A stretch of 64,000 nt of DNA from Hysterangium stoloniferum (GCA_015178975.1 WHVD01000046.1:496001-560000), one strand, 5' to 3'; shown: positions 32,305-44,490, counted from the stretch's first letter. The notes: a model not told the origin generated them from the letters alone. Numbers and translations are program-made.

Positions 32305-33823
32305 ATGAGTTTGGCTTTGAGGCGTTCAGTTGTTAGACTCTCTAGACGCGGTTTGGCGACGCATGCTGGTCAGAAGGATAAATTTTCAAAGGTTCTGGCA
32401 TCTGGACCAAGTTTAGACGATTTCATTACAGGAAATGATGCAGTAGAAAACGAGAAAGTGGTCCTTGGAAACACGTCTCAGTGAGTGATCGACACCTTTT
32501 CAGCTTTTGCTATAGATCTAATGCACTTTCAGACCGAGACTTCCTTCATATTTAAAGACCAGTATCCCTACTGGAGCATCCTTCTCGAAGATTAAGAAAG
32601 ATTTGAGGGGGTTGGGTTTACATACCGTCTGTGAAGAGGCTCGATGTCCAAATATTGGAGAATGTTGGGGTGGGGGCTCAGCAGGACTTGATAGTGATGA
32701 AGCTGCAAAAAAGAAGGCTACGGCCACTATCATGGTACGAACCAAACATGGATTAGATGCCAGAAAACTTAAATGTCTATAGCTCATGGGAGACACATGC
32801 ACCCGAGGATGTCGATTCTGCTCTGTCAAAACATCTCGTGCGCCTCCACCATTGGATATCCACGAACCTGAGAATACTGCCGAGGCAATCAAGCGTTGGG
32901 GCCTGGGATATATTGTTTTAACTAGTGTAGACCGGGATGGTATGTCTCATTGTCAGTTGACGTATGTCTTACGTATAGCTTTGCAGATCTACCTGATGGA
33001 GGTGCCGCTCATTTTGCAGAAACGATTATGAAAATCAAACAGAAGTACGTCGGTTATATATCTTTACTTTCTAACTATTAACACGCTACAGAGCGCCCGA
33101 GACCAACGTTGAAGCTCTAACGTCTGATTACGCTGGAAATCTGGATTCGGTGTCGGTGGTTGCACGCTCTGGTCTGGATGTCTACGCTCACAATATTGAG
33201 ACTGTAGAGAGATTAACACCTTTCGTCCGTGATCGGCGTGCGACTTTCAGGTGTGTTATTTGTGTCTGATTTGAAGAGTACATCCGGCTCACGAAGTTCA
33301 AATGTAGACAATCATTATCTGTTCTACGGCACGCCAAATCAGAAGGTGTTAGAATCACGAAGACCAGCATTATGCTTGGTCTTGGTGAGGCTGATGATGA
33401 GATTACACATGCACTCGAAGGTCAGCTTGGATTACTATATTGCACAATGACAGCTAATTTTTCCTCACGTAGAACTACGAAAGAATGATGTAGACGTTGT
33501 AACTTTTGGGCAATACATGAGGCCCACTAAGCGTCACATGAAGGTCGCGCGGTATGTCCCTCCTGAAGAATTTGATCAGTGGCGAGAAGTTGCAGAACGT
33601 ATGGGCTTCCTATACGTGGCAAGTGGACCTCTAGTGAGGAGTAGTTACAAGGCAAGTCTCCACCTCTTTCTTGCTACGTTGCATCTTGATGCGATGAACA
33701 TAACAGGCTGGAGAATTCTTCATCGACAACGTTCTCCGAAATAAAGGCACTCAACGACGAGGCGGGCAACTTGCAGCAGCAGCAGACGACTCTCTTTCTA
33801 GATTGACCTCCTCCAAGTCCTAG
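32305..33823 (+). CDS. LIP5: Lipoyl synthase (radical SAM), mitochondrial
   Basis: It inserts two sulfur atoms into the octanoyl chain on lipoate-dependent enzymes such as pyruvate dehydrogenase E2 and GCSH. Exons are 32305-32480, 32533-32734, 32783-32939, 32987-33044, 33092-33250, 33308-33420, 33473-33651 and 33707-33823. The start [16 protein letters not shown] is an Arg-rich mitochondrial presequence. The auxiliary-cluster motif is [13 protein letters not shown] and the radical SAM motif is CTRGCRFC. Family blocks [41 protein letters not shown] and [14 protein letters not shown] are all present. The last intron (33652-33706) is GC-AG, since only that splice restores SSYKAGEFF. It starts 69 bp from the divergent ima1, so the two may share a promoter. 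Confidence 0.97.
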
Positions 33824-33979
33824 CCCCAATCATTTATTCCCCTTATACATAGTATAGCAATAAATAAAATATTTTAATTGGATATCTGTCAGTCAAGTCA
33901 AATTTCGGGGCCTTGAGTGAACACGTGAGATTATGTAAGTACCCAAAAAATTATTACGGCTTTGCACACGACTGGTACC

Positions 33980-36900
33980 ATGGAAGCTGGATCGTCGCAA
34001 ATGGCAGCGGCGAGCCAAATGCCAGTAATAGAGCAAGTGAAAAAAGAAAAGAAGCTTCGACATAAAATAACGAAGGGGAAAGAACGCGAGGAGGAAGCAC
34101 AGAGGCAGGCGGCGACAGCAGCTGTTGTAGACGACGACAAGGCCGCAGGGAATTGGGCGTGGACGTCATTGACCGATAACTCACTGAGCAGTAGACCACC
34201 TGTGTTTACGAGCGATTGCCGGTACGTGGTGGTTTTTAATGAGGAGAAAGGCTAGGTTTTGACGGGCGCGAATACAGGTACTTTTTTATAATAGCAGGTT
34301 CTTCGGTGAAAATCTACGTGACGGCGACTGGGCAGGTTGTGTCGACTTTATCATCTTCTGGTTCTGGGAGCGGCTCGTCCTCGTCGCAGCGGGGTGATGG
34401 GCACACTGGTGAAATTACCGCAGCGTTCATCAGCCCTCGCAACCCATTCCAGCTCATGACTGCGTCGTTAGACGGTCGCATCAAAGTTTGGGATTACTTG
34501 GAGGCGTCGCTGTTGAGCACTATAGAAGTAGGAAAGCCGATTACTCACATGTGTGCGCACGAAGTCTTCCCAGAGCACGTCTTTGTCGCTACAACTTCTA
34601 CTCAATCACAGAAAAAGGACCATGGTAGTTGCACTCCATCTTATCTTTGCAGAAATCTACTTAGTCGATACATTTAGACCAATCGAAGGTGTATCGAATA
34701 TCCCTGCGACCTTCTGGAGCAACTGCAGATCTCCCCATCCACAAACCCGTCAATATCCACAAAATTGGAAAAATGCGCACCACGACCGGCATGGCTATAT
34801 CACCCTCTGGAGAATGGCTTGTAGCTACCGGTGGACCCAAAGCTTATGTGTGCGCCCTCTCGGGTGCTAGTTATGGCTTCACGAAATTCGTCTCCAATGA
34901 ACCATTAACATGTCTCGCTTTCCACCCTACCGACGAATACTTCGTCACTGGCGATAAAAAGGGACAAATCCGACTATGGTATTGTCTCAACCCCGAACAA
35001 GTTACGACCCGGGCAAACGGGGATAGGCGGGCACAAACAACTACATTACACTGGCATGCTCATGCTGTTTCGTCTATCGCATTCTCGTCGAATGGGTCTT
35101 ATCTTTTGAGTGGAGGCGAGGAAGCGGTTCTAGTGATTTGGCAGTTGTATAGTGGCAAGAAGGAGTATGTGCCGAGAGTGGGGGCACCGATTACGAGTGT
35201 TGCGGTTGCGAGTCATCGAGATGCGGAAGAGGAGTATTTACTAGTACTTTCGGATGGAACATTGGCGTTTGTCGGATCAGGGACATTACGTATATCACGG
35301 AGCTTTGCAACGGTCAAACATGGTAAGAGTGGATTATTTTCTTAGGCTGTGCCCCATCATTAATCTACTATGGGCTATTAGATGCTGGCATGTGGGGACA
35401 TCACCCTGCTCCCCTTGCTGTTCACACCCAATCGTCGACCGTCATCCTCCCAGCGGCTCACCCGTCATCTCTCTTAATATACTCCCCAATAACCTCCACC
35501 TTATTAACCGAGCTCGAAGTGTCTCCCTCAAATCGCGTGTCTCGCCAGGATGAAAAACATATAGAACCTTTGCGCATCCAACATGTCGTCGTCAGCGCCA
35601 ATGGTGAATGGTTGGCAACCATCGACGGACGGGACAGCGGAGAAGATTTCCAAAATGAAGTATACCTGAAAGTGTGGCAGTGGCATGCCGCGTCGACGAG
35701 CTGGGTGTTGAATAGTCGCATAGATCGCCCGCATGGCACAGGGAAGGTTACTGCGTTGGTATTTGCGCCTGCAAATGGGCATCCACATTTGTTGTCGACA
35801 GGCGAGGATGGGACTGTCAAGATCTGGAGGGTTAGAAGTGTCCCCGCGAAGAATGGCGAGAAAGAAGGTACGTCGTATTTGTGCTTTAGCTTCGTCATCT
35901 CGTAATGTTTTCATACTTCCATAGTGTTTTGGACATGTCGTTCAACTTTGACTTATCGCTCAATAACGCCTAGCAACATAGTGAGCTCACCAGATGGGTC
36001 ATTGTTCGCTGTGACATACAAACGTCATGTAGCAATTTACGAGACATCGACGAATATTATACGGGCAACGCTGTTGACTCCTGATAGCCAAGACGTATAT
36101 CATACCACGTTCATTGGTAGCAGTGGTCGATATTTTGCCGTCGCACACTCTAAGCAGGTGGTTTTGTGGGACCTGGTGACAATAAGCGGTACGTTTATCT
36201 GTTTGTGAAGTGTATCATAGTTTTGATGGTTTTTGATAGTTCGATGGCAGTTCTGGATTAATGGGACGGTTTTTCATCTCGCAGCTCACCCTAAACACGA
36301 TGCATTCGTCGTCTTCTGCCATAAGGACAACGGATCTGTTTCAACCACCGTTCACAAGTTTGGAATTAACTCACCTAACCAAGCCGTGAAGCGTACACTT
36401 CCGTTCAAGCTCAAGAAAGTGGTGTGGTACCCGTATATCAAGACTGCAAAGGAGAGATTCAGTCTTCTCGGCATCACGCACGAGTGGACGAGTGTCGTCT
36501 TTGGGGATCGTGTCGATGCGGTTAAAGAGGAAGGCGCGGACGCGAGGGAGATCGTACTGGACGCTACGCCTCAGCGGCGCAACTTACTTCAAGATATCTT
36601 CGGTGTATCTGCTTTGGAGAACATCCCTTCGAATCCACCGGCGATCGTGCCGACTCCGGCTATCACTCGCGACGATGCTGTCCTGAAGTCCAGCCACGTC
36701 CTCAACACACCGGCTCATCTCTTGCCACCTTTGGAGACGTTGTATAGACCGCTTGTGGAAACCTTTTTGCAAGAGAGGGCTGATGATCCGGTGCGGGAGG
36801 TGGAAAAGCGGGAAGAGCATGAGGAGGAGGACGATGTTGTTATGGAGGACGTTTCTCCCGCTGTACCCGTAAGTGGGGGACGTGTTATCCCGGAAGAGGA

Positions 36901-37229
36901 GATGGATGCCTTCATCGAGTTATTCAAGGGCGATCTATTCTGTAAATATCCACATCTCTCGCTGTCACCTATGTACCTATACTGATCTGGCGCGCGCTTT
37001 TTCTTTTTCAGCCTCGACAAAAACAAAGGCCACCAACCCGCACAAACATCTCAACGGGAACGGCGTTACGAAGGTCAATGGAAGTCATCGGAAAGCTTCT
37101 GCGTCCATAGCGACGGCGACACCCAAGGGGACACCCGTTAATGGCAAACGACACCCCCCGGGCACTGTGGAGCGGGAGGACACGAGTCCTGCGGTGGTGG
37201 GAAAAAAACGAAAAAAGTCCATGGGATGA
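33980..37229 (+). CDS. UTP17: U3 snoRNP / SSU processome WD40 protein (Utp17, Nan1, WDR75)
   Basis: It belongs to the t-UTP subcomplex that links rDNA transcription to early pre-18S processing in the nucleolus. Introns are 34222-34277, 34625-34677, 35323-35381, 35868-35924, 36189-36239 and 36942-37011, all GT-AG. After a lysine-rich start (IEQVKKEKKLRHKITKGKER) comes NWAWTSLTDNS, then IIAGSSVKIYVTATGQVVST and NPFQLMTASLDGRIKVWDYL, matching WDR75 orthologues. Two WD40 propellers follow (FHPTDEYFVTGDKKGQIRLW; SNGSYLLSGGEEAVLVIWQL; STGEDGTVKIWRV; VAHSKQVVLWDLV). The C-terminal part carries an acidic stretch (EEHEEEDDVV) and ends in a basic nuclear-type tail (KKRKKS). The length, about 930 residues, fits the family. 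Confidence 0.92.
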
Positions 37230-37681
37230 GGGGAGACGGGTGCATTGTTATGTTATATACGTGTGTACGTATATTATGGGATGTCGTGGACCCATGGCAC
37301 TTTTTTTGTCATTTTCTGTTGATGATGTTTTTTGAAATCGCATGTGCGGCTGGAAACTTGAATCACTATAAGTCCGAGTCTTCCATGGGGTCACTTATTG
37401 ATGCCCTTTCATACCGGTACTTATGCTGATTTGGTGTAAATCAATCTGATTATTTAGAAAAGAGCCCTAGGTAGTTCCTGAGCTGCACAAGGTCTCGGGT
37501 TATTATGTGAAATGCTCCAGTACCCTGTTGTTATTATTATTATGGCAAACCCTAATTTAACGCCGGTAACGTTGTGTCAGGTTCCTAAGCACCCACCCCT
37601 CCTTTACCGCCGAACTCCCCGTCTTTTTACACAGTCTCTCCTTAACTTTTTTTCTTTACTTCTCTCACGAAGACCACGACG
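37230..37681. other. Intergenic, promoter side of the lyase-like gene
   Basis: This contains the UTP17 3' UTR and the upstream region of the next gene. A pyrimidine-rich run (CTTAACTTTTTTTCTTTACT and neighbours, 37641-37665) precedes the ATG by about 20-40 bp, as is common at fungal transcription starts. No other element is seen. Confidence 0.4.
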
Positions 37682-40242
37682 ATGAATCGTGCTTCGTATG
37701 ACTCTGGCCAAGTGCCCCTACACCAAGCATCTTACAACCCTACACCCAATTCTCCATACGCACAAGGCAACCCCGAGTACAACGAATCCAAATACTACCA
37801 GCCCCAGAACAAAAAGGGCGTGAGTCCGTGGATCAAGTTTGGTCTCCCCCTTTTGATCCTGGTTATCGCTGGTGCTGTCGTCGGTGGCATCTTGGGCTCG
37901 CGAAAGTCCAAGAACGGCTCGTCTGGTGCCGCAGCTGCAGGCGGGACTTTAGATCCAGCGTCCGCAAGTGCCGCTGTTAGCGCAAAAGCAGCCCTCGGTA
38001 TCTTCCCCTCATCTACAAACAGCTATGAGCTCCCTATCTACCCCTCAACCGTATGTAAAGCACTTTTCAAGAGCTCTAACACATTAAATAAATATCGTGT
38101 CACTGTAACAGACTAATGAAGCCGCCTTTTCCATCCCCACCTTCAATGCAAACGCGCAAACAAAATGGCCCGCAGACACCTTCCAGCCCGCCAACCCAGA
38201 GCCTACCTCTACCCGCCCAGACAGACCCCGCCTCATCGCCCCGGCGTACAAATGGCAACAGCTCCCAGACCTTATCAGCAAAGACGCATACCTCGCTGAA
38301 TGGAATGCGACCATTTTCGGAAATGCGACGACGTGGAAGGGTATGTCGCCTGTGCCGTATGTGCAGGACGGCGGACTCTCCGGAAGCGGCATCTTGGATG
38401 TTTCCCGTCAAGTTAAGGAGAGGATCAAGGCCTTTGCATACGTGTGGCGTATGACGAACGATAGTTCGTGGGGTGAGCGGGTTTGGGACGAGCTTATTGT
38501 GGGTATTTTTCTGTCTTACTCGTATTATATATTTATAACGTGCGCAATGCATCTTGCTATAATCTCAGCAAGCTGCCGGTAATACGTCGGTTGCCTACGG
38601 TGATGCGGGTGATCCTTGGAACACCAAGCATTTCCTTGATGTTGGCGAAATGACCGCTGCATTTGCAATTGCCTATGACTGGATGTACGACTTCTGGACG
38701 GACAACCGCCGTACGGCGCTCATGTACTCCATCCTCAGCAATGGTATCGCAAAAGGTATCTCGGCTTACAGCGACATGAGCATCGGATGGTGGACGAACG
38801 GTGTCAACGGGAACTGGAATTGTGTTTGTAATGGCGGCCTGACGATGGGCGCGCTTGCTATCCTCGGCGACGATCCCACCGGACAAGCACAACAGATGCT
38901 CAGTCTTACGATCCCCAACGCGAACAAGAATTGTGTCATGGGTCCTTCGACAGACGGAACATGGTCCGAGACCGCTAACTACTGGTACTTCGGAACAACG
39001 GGCCACGCTGAGATGACAAGCTCGCTCATGACGGCCGCAGGAAGCGACTTTGGACTGCTCAGCACCAACCCCAATTTCAACAAGACCGGACTTTTCCATA
39101 TGTACATCTTTGGAATGACGTCGCTCTTCAATTATGGCGACCACGGCCCGAACAAGTACAGTTCCACCGCGAACTCGATGATCTTCTACGGTGATGCATA
39201 CAACATGCCCTTGTACACGCTCTTCCAGCGTGATCGTCAAGACGCCGCTGACCCGAACGCCATGTTCTGGTACGACCCCAGTGTGACTGGTGCGTTCTGG
39301 AACAATCTCCCGCTCGATCACCATTTCGACGATTCGGAGGACAACTGGGCGTCGATGCGTACTAGTTGGACGGACGTTAACGGTGTTTACATTGCGATGA
39401 AAGCGGGCAAAGCTACCGGACACCAGACGCACGGCGATCTCGACCAGGGTGATTTCGTACTGGATGCGATAGGACAACGATGGGCCGGTGAATTGGGCTC
39501 AGGGAATTACCTGGCCGACGGGTATTTCAGCTCCGAAACACAGGACTCGCAAAGGTGGTTGTATTACCGGAAGAGGACTGAAGGACAAAACACGATTCTG
39601 ATCGGCAAGCTTAATCAGAATGTTGACGCAGCGCCTACCGCGAAATTTGGGACGACTGGGGAAGCGCAGGGATCGAGCACCGTGTATACGGTGCCGGGTA
39701 CTTCGACAGCGTTCTTTACTGCGGATATAACGTCGGCGTATAATCAATCGTGAGTTAATTTTCAGGGTTTTCAGGGTCTTGATTGAACGTACGTCCGTCC
39801 CTCCAGGACCTCCGTGAAACGTGGTATTCGCTTCATCAATGGCCGGAAACAAGTCCTCCTACAAGACGAAGTGAACGCCTCGGCTGAAGTACAATGGCGT
39901 ATGCACACCAATGCGACCGTCGCGATCGACAGCAGCGGCACAACCGCCACCCTCACGCTCGGAGGGGAAACCATGCAAGTCAAACTCCTCAACGCGCCGA
40001 GCGGTGCGGTGTTCACGACGCAGCAGCCCGTTCGGTTCACTGAGGATCCGCAATTGCCAGCCAACGATGCCTCGGCCGATCAGCCGAATCCTGGCGTCAC
40101 GGTGTTGTCGATTGTGCTGCCCGCGGGGCAATACGACTTGCAGGTCTTGTTCAACCCGCAGTGGGCGGGTATGGATGCGTCTGCGTTTAAGACCCCGCCG
40201 TCGGTGCCGTTGGATAGCTGGAGTAATGATAGCCATAATTGA
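37682..40242 (+). CDS. Membrane-anchored heparinase II/III-like polysaccharide lyase
   Basis: Exons are 37682-38050, 38112-38498, 38569-39749 and 39807-40242, joined by GT-AG introns. The predicted protein has a short hydrophilic N-terminus, one membrane segment (FGLPLLILVIAGAVVGGIL, about residues 57-76), an Ala/Ser-rich stalk, then an extracellular part. It is therefore a type II membrane protein rather than secreted. The alpha-helical toroid region includes NTKHFLDVGEMTAAFAIAYD and YNMPLYTLF. The second domain has GHQTHGDLDQGDFVLDAIGQ and RWAGELGSGNY, the His/Asp-rich signature of heparinase II/III-type lyases. The real substrate (alginate, glucuronan or another uronic polymer) cannot be told from sequence. 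The C-terminal beta-sandwich ends at PLDSWSNDSHN. No decay is seen. Confidence 0.85.
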
Positions 40243-40838
40243 TGAACGTTTATGCTTGAGGGAGGAATGGGAGGCGAGGAAGAGCGTCTCGATCCCACCC
40301 CGCAGCTGAGCAAGGGTTCTTAGGCTTGTGATGTCAATGTATGTGAACATAGCATGGACAGTAGTAGTAGCAGTTTTTTGCAATCATTAGTTATACCCCC
40401 TCTTTAGTTTTTCTTTCCTGTCTTCATTTTTTTGTTATGGCCTTTTACTTCTATGAATTGCGCTGGTGAACGCTGTTTTTCTTCTCTTTTGTGCTATATC
40501 TTTCAAATGGACAATGTATTTCATTGATGTTCAACATATGAGCTTGCAGGTTTGAATATTGGTTTGAGTTTCTGATAGAAACTTGAATATCAATGGGTTA
40601 AGGACTTGAGGGCAAACTTGACGCATTTTCGGAGTCCGACGGATTCCGACTACCAACTTGGAATATGCTCCAGGACTAAGGGATTGTTGAAGTTTTGGCT
40701 GTTTGGTAGTAATTTGGTAACAATCTCACTGTGATGACACTTGTGGGTCACCTGTTAGGTTTTGAGGACGGCTTGAGGTGCAGAATGCTCTGGTAGACTA
40801 CATGAGCTGTATTATGTACATACATATTCAGAATATAG
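40243..40838. other. Intergenic, right edge of the host-gene island
   Basis: This holds the 3' UTR of the lyase-like gene followed by AT-rich sequence. No gene or repeat was recognised. It ends at the TATAG duplication (40834-40838) of the G2 insertion. Confidence 0.5.
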
Positions 40839-41584
40839 TGTTAAGAACTGAAAACTGACTAATGTCAGTAGGCTGACGAGGACCGATTGGAAGGACTTGG
40901 CTTCAGCTTATATGCTGCACCCTCACAAATATCTGTCAGGTGTCCTTAAATTTCGGATGGGTGAAGACTAGTCCTAATGAGTACCTCTCAGTGAGTTACC
41001 AATCGGGACCGAAGGATAAGTCAAGTGTCGGGCCAAGGGGTCAGGGACCAAGAGTGGGTGAGGGCATGCGAAGGTGGAGAATGGAATACTTAGTATAAGA
41101 CTTTTAGAGATGTATGAGGATGTTCTGAGTCGATATTCTGATTGCCTAGTAACTACAACTACAGCGGGTTCATATACAAATATTCGGCATCTAGAAAATA
41201 CTAACTAAGGGAAGAGCAGAAAACATTATTGACAAATAAACTTGACTAGGAACAGGAAGGTTACAATAAGTTCGGAGGCCATGAAATAACCGAGAGCGGG
41301 ATTACAAGAAAAGGAAATAGTCCGAGGGTTACAAGTATACTGTATATAGGCATATGTGAAACATAGGGTAGAATGGATCATCATAATAAAAAGGGATGTA
41401 TCAGAGTATAACCAGATAGTACAAGTATATTTTGACGGGGGTGTAAATGGAGTTTGATCAATGCGAAAGCATACGTCAGCATCAGGAGACCAACAGTTTC
41501 CAATGCAATGACTTGAGCAATACTTGAAACATCAATAGGCGGTGATATCCTCAGGGACCATCGGGTTGCAACATGGTCGTAACA
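40839..41584 (-). repeat. G2 3' LTR (family B)
   Basis: On the + strand it runs TGTTAAGAACTG to GTCGTAACA. The adjacent internal sequence on the - strand, AAATGGGGGGATAC, is the polypurine tract. It pairs with 49463-50207, from which it differs by scattered substitutions, mostly C/T and G/A by eye. Confidence 0.95.
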
Positions 41585-41757
41585 GTATCCCCCCATTTGG
41601 CCGAAATCCCAAGGAGGCCGAAAATCTAGATTCCATATGTAAAAACTTGTCAGGTATGGGTGGTGTGTCAAAACATCATGTGACTCGGTAAAAATTTACA
41701 TATAAAAATTCAAGGGGTGCTGGCGCTTGATTCTTTACTTCTCTTCCCTCAACCACC

Positions 41758-42751
41758 ATGACCATTGGCTCGGGGTCAAAGCCCTCCCCGGTTTGGTTAA
41801 CGGTCGCTTCCATATCGGCTCCAAGTGGACCATCAAATGCTCAAGAGTGTCGATGTCTTCTCGAAGAGAAGAGGAAAGCGTGCGAGGAGGAGGAGCATAA
41901 GGAGAAAGAGGAGCTGGTGGCCATAGAGGCAGAGGAGAAGAAACTGGCAGCTGAAGAGGCTGCACGCAAGCACTGGGATGTGGTGCTTGTGAAGAAAAAA
42001 CAGCAGGAGGCCGATCAGGCGCGAGAGGAGGAGGTGAAGAAGAAGCAGGAGGGTAAAGTAAATTGGATTCCTTTTTCTTTTGTGAATCTTGCTGACTTTT
42101 TCCATAGTGCAAGGCAGCGACACCTTCAGAGTCCGATGACAAGGAGGACAAGGAGGACAAGGAGGGTGTACCAGGGCCATTGAGCCCAAGGTGGGTTTGT
42201 ATTCCTAATTTAAAAATTTTCTGATTTTCTTTTGATTATAGAAACAAAAACAGGCCCCCAAGGTGGGGCCTGAAAATGACCCAAAGTGCAACTGGTGCAC
42301 TAAATGGGGTCAGACTTGCCATCCATGGGCAAATGGTCAGGGCCGCACCTGTCAAGAGTGCACCAACCAAAAGCTTGGGTGCATTTTCCCAGATGCTGAT
42401 GGGAATGGGTCCTACCAAGAATGGCAGGCCAATGCTCTAGAAGAGCAAAATTGCCTCATGTGCACCTATTTCTCGGAGATGACTTGGTTCTGATTCGAGA
42501 CACTGTGCCAACAAAGACTCATGACCAAACAATTGCAACTATTGGGCGTCAGGTTGGAAAAACAGACCAGCGCTATTGAGTCACTTGGGGAACAGCTTGA
42601 GCAGTACTTGGAAGTGTCGAGTTGCAATGGAGTTGGGCCTGGGGTTAGTGTATCGGGGAAAGTTGGTGAGGAAGTGTCGGTGGCTGTTGGTGCGGGGGAA
42701 GGTTTGGAAGCTGGGGAAGAAGGAGAAGTTGTGGAGGAAACTTTTAGATAG
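41758..42751 (+). CDS. Antisense Zn(II)2Cys6 / coiled-coil ORF carried by Gypsy G2
   Basis: This lies between pol and the 3' LTR of G2 but on the opposite strand. Exon 1 (41758-42057) encodes a Glu/Lys-rich helix (EEKRKACEEEEHKEKEELVA). Intron 42058-42107 follows, then exon 2 (42108-42190, SESDDKEDKED), intron 42191-42241, and exon 3 with VGPENDPKCNWC. The cysteine spacing is C-x2-C-x6-C-x10-C-x2-C-x6-C, exactly the Gal4-type binuclear zinc cluster. It is followed by an acidic, leucine-spaced helix (LEKQTSAIESLGEQLEQYL). Compared with copy G2b (8701-9657), one A is missing at the exon 2 end (CCCAAG against CCCAAAG). There is also a TGA at 42491-42493 before the coiled coil. This copy is therefore probably damaged. 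Function is unknown; a DNA-binding regulator is inferred. Confidence 0.65.
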
Positions 42752-43128
42752 TCAATATAATGATTTTAAAACAAAACAAACAAAGTGTGAACATATAAGG
42801 CATAGTCGGAAAATGTTCGGGTACTGTGTGAGATGACTATAAAAAATTCAAAGGACCGGGTTTGTTCAGATAAGCTTGATGAAACCCTAAGATGATTTCT
42901 GATGTGTTGCCGAGCTCTGTAGCTAGGATCCATGAGGTTTCTTCATCTGTACCTTCATAGCCAGCCCATTTAACCAAATAAAGTAATTTGCATGAGCATT
43001 GGCGATTGTCAATTTTAGAGTCTAGGATCTCTGATATCTCGAATTTGGGTTCTCCGTCAATAATCATGGGTGGAGGTGGTGGTTGTATGCAATCCAGTAT
43101 ATTGTTAGCAACACAAGGTTCTAACATA

Positions 43129-43340
43129 CAGTGAGGGACAAAACCCTTCCAATGATTTTTAGTTGTGCAAAGATTCTTGAATAACTCAAGAACCACTGTA
43201 GATACAGACCTGAAATTTGGTGGCTGGTTAGGTCTACATGTTATCTATATTCCCTTAAAACATTATGACATAAGCATTAGTATTTCCCACGCTATAAATA
43301 AAATAATAATAAAATCACATTGGAAGGGTTTTGTCCCAGT
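43129..43340. repeat. Left terminal inverted repeat of the Tc1/mariner element
   Basis: Its own two ends are inverted copies: GGGACAAAACCCTTCCAATG at 43135-43154 and CATTGGAAGGGTTTTGTCCC at 43318-43337. It matches the reverse complement of 44520-44728. Confidence 0.92.
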
Positions 43341-43477
43341 CACATAATTAACACAAAACCTTATTGATTATCAGCAAATAAGGTTTTGTTTAATAATGTG
43401 ACCTGTCAAAATTAGATATATATATAGCTGTTCACTTTTTAGTTCAACAACATCCCCACAACTCAACATTCTACACC

Positions 43478-44490
43478 ATGAAAGCTCTTACTCCTCCTCA
43501 GGTTGCCACATTCTCATTTTGCTAAATAAGGGCAAGTCTTCTTCTCAGATCTCTGCAATCACTGGCAGAGATCTGTTTACTATATCCAGAATTCACTTTA
43601 CCCATTGCCCATCCCTTGCCAAAGCACCTGGTGGCCATCCATGCAAGCTTTCTCCCTCAGATATTCATTATTCCCTCTAACAAATCACTTCTCAGAAGGC
43701 AGAACATGCCACTGAGGTGACCAAAATCCTTCAAAGTATGACTGGAGAGTCCATTTCAGTGAAGACTGTTCATAGAGCACTCAAGAAGGCTGGAATGAGG
43801 GCTGTAGTGGAGAGAAAAGGCCTTTACTCACTAAGAGGCATAGGAAGGCAAGGATGGACTCTGCTCTGGCACCTCTGGCACACAAGGACTGGACTGTAGA
43901 TGATTGGAAGAGGGCTGTTTGGTTAGATGAGACAAAAATCAATTGTTTGGAGTCAGATGGGAGGAAGTAGGTGTGGAAAAGGGCAGGAGAGGGGCTCAGT
44001 GATAGGGTGGCTGAGGGTACAATTAGGTTTGGAGGAGGAAATCTGATGTTGTGAGGCTGTATGGTGTGGGAATGACCAGGATATTCCACCAAAATTGATG
44101 GAAGGATGGATGCTGACCTTTATGTTAACATTATGGAAGATGAACTTCAAGAAATCATGGAGTATTATGGCAAGAACACAGGGGATGTGGTCTTTCAACA
44201 AGACAATGACCCCAAACACAAGAGCAAAAAGGCCACCAATTGGTTTAAAGACAATGGATTTGTGGTCATGGTATGGCCACCTCAGTCTGCTGACCTTAAT
44301 CCAATTGGACACCTCTGGTATTACCTCAAAAGGAGGCTGGGTGGCACCCAAGAGTATTCACGAGTTGTGGGAGAGGGTTCAGACAGAGTGGGAGAAGATC
44401 CCTGCCTCTACTTGTCAGAACTTGATAGAGAGTATGGCTAGAAGGGTTGAGGCTGTTTTGAAGGCCAAGGGAGGCTATACCAAGTACTAG
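43478..44490 (+). pseudogene. Tc1/mariner transposase, degenerate
   Basis: It starts MKALTPPQVA. After a frameshift an HTH-like region reads NKGKSSSQISAITGRDLFTI, then a stop, then SVKTVHRALKKAGMRAVVER. A second frameshift leads to VWLDETKINCLESDGR, which carries the first catalytic Asp. The second Asp is in VVFQQDNDPKHKSKKATNWF. The third acidic position of the DDE triad is lost: WPPQSADLNPIGHLW has Gly where Tc1 proteins have Glu (GGA for GAA). The total length of about 337 codons equals a full transposase. It cannot be active. Confidence 0.9.

Noticed and set aside
33517..33744. Unspliced C terminus of lipoyl synthase ending at 33744
   Set aside because: The family motif SSYKAGEFF requires removal of 33652-33706 and gives a better C terminus ending at 33823.
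29218..40838. tRNA or rRNA genes in the host island
   Set aside because: I saw no convincing cloverleaf or rRNA core sequence. A tRNAscan/Infernal run would be decisive.
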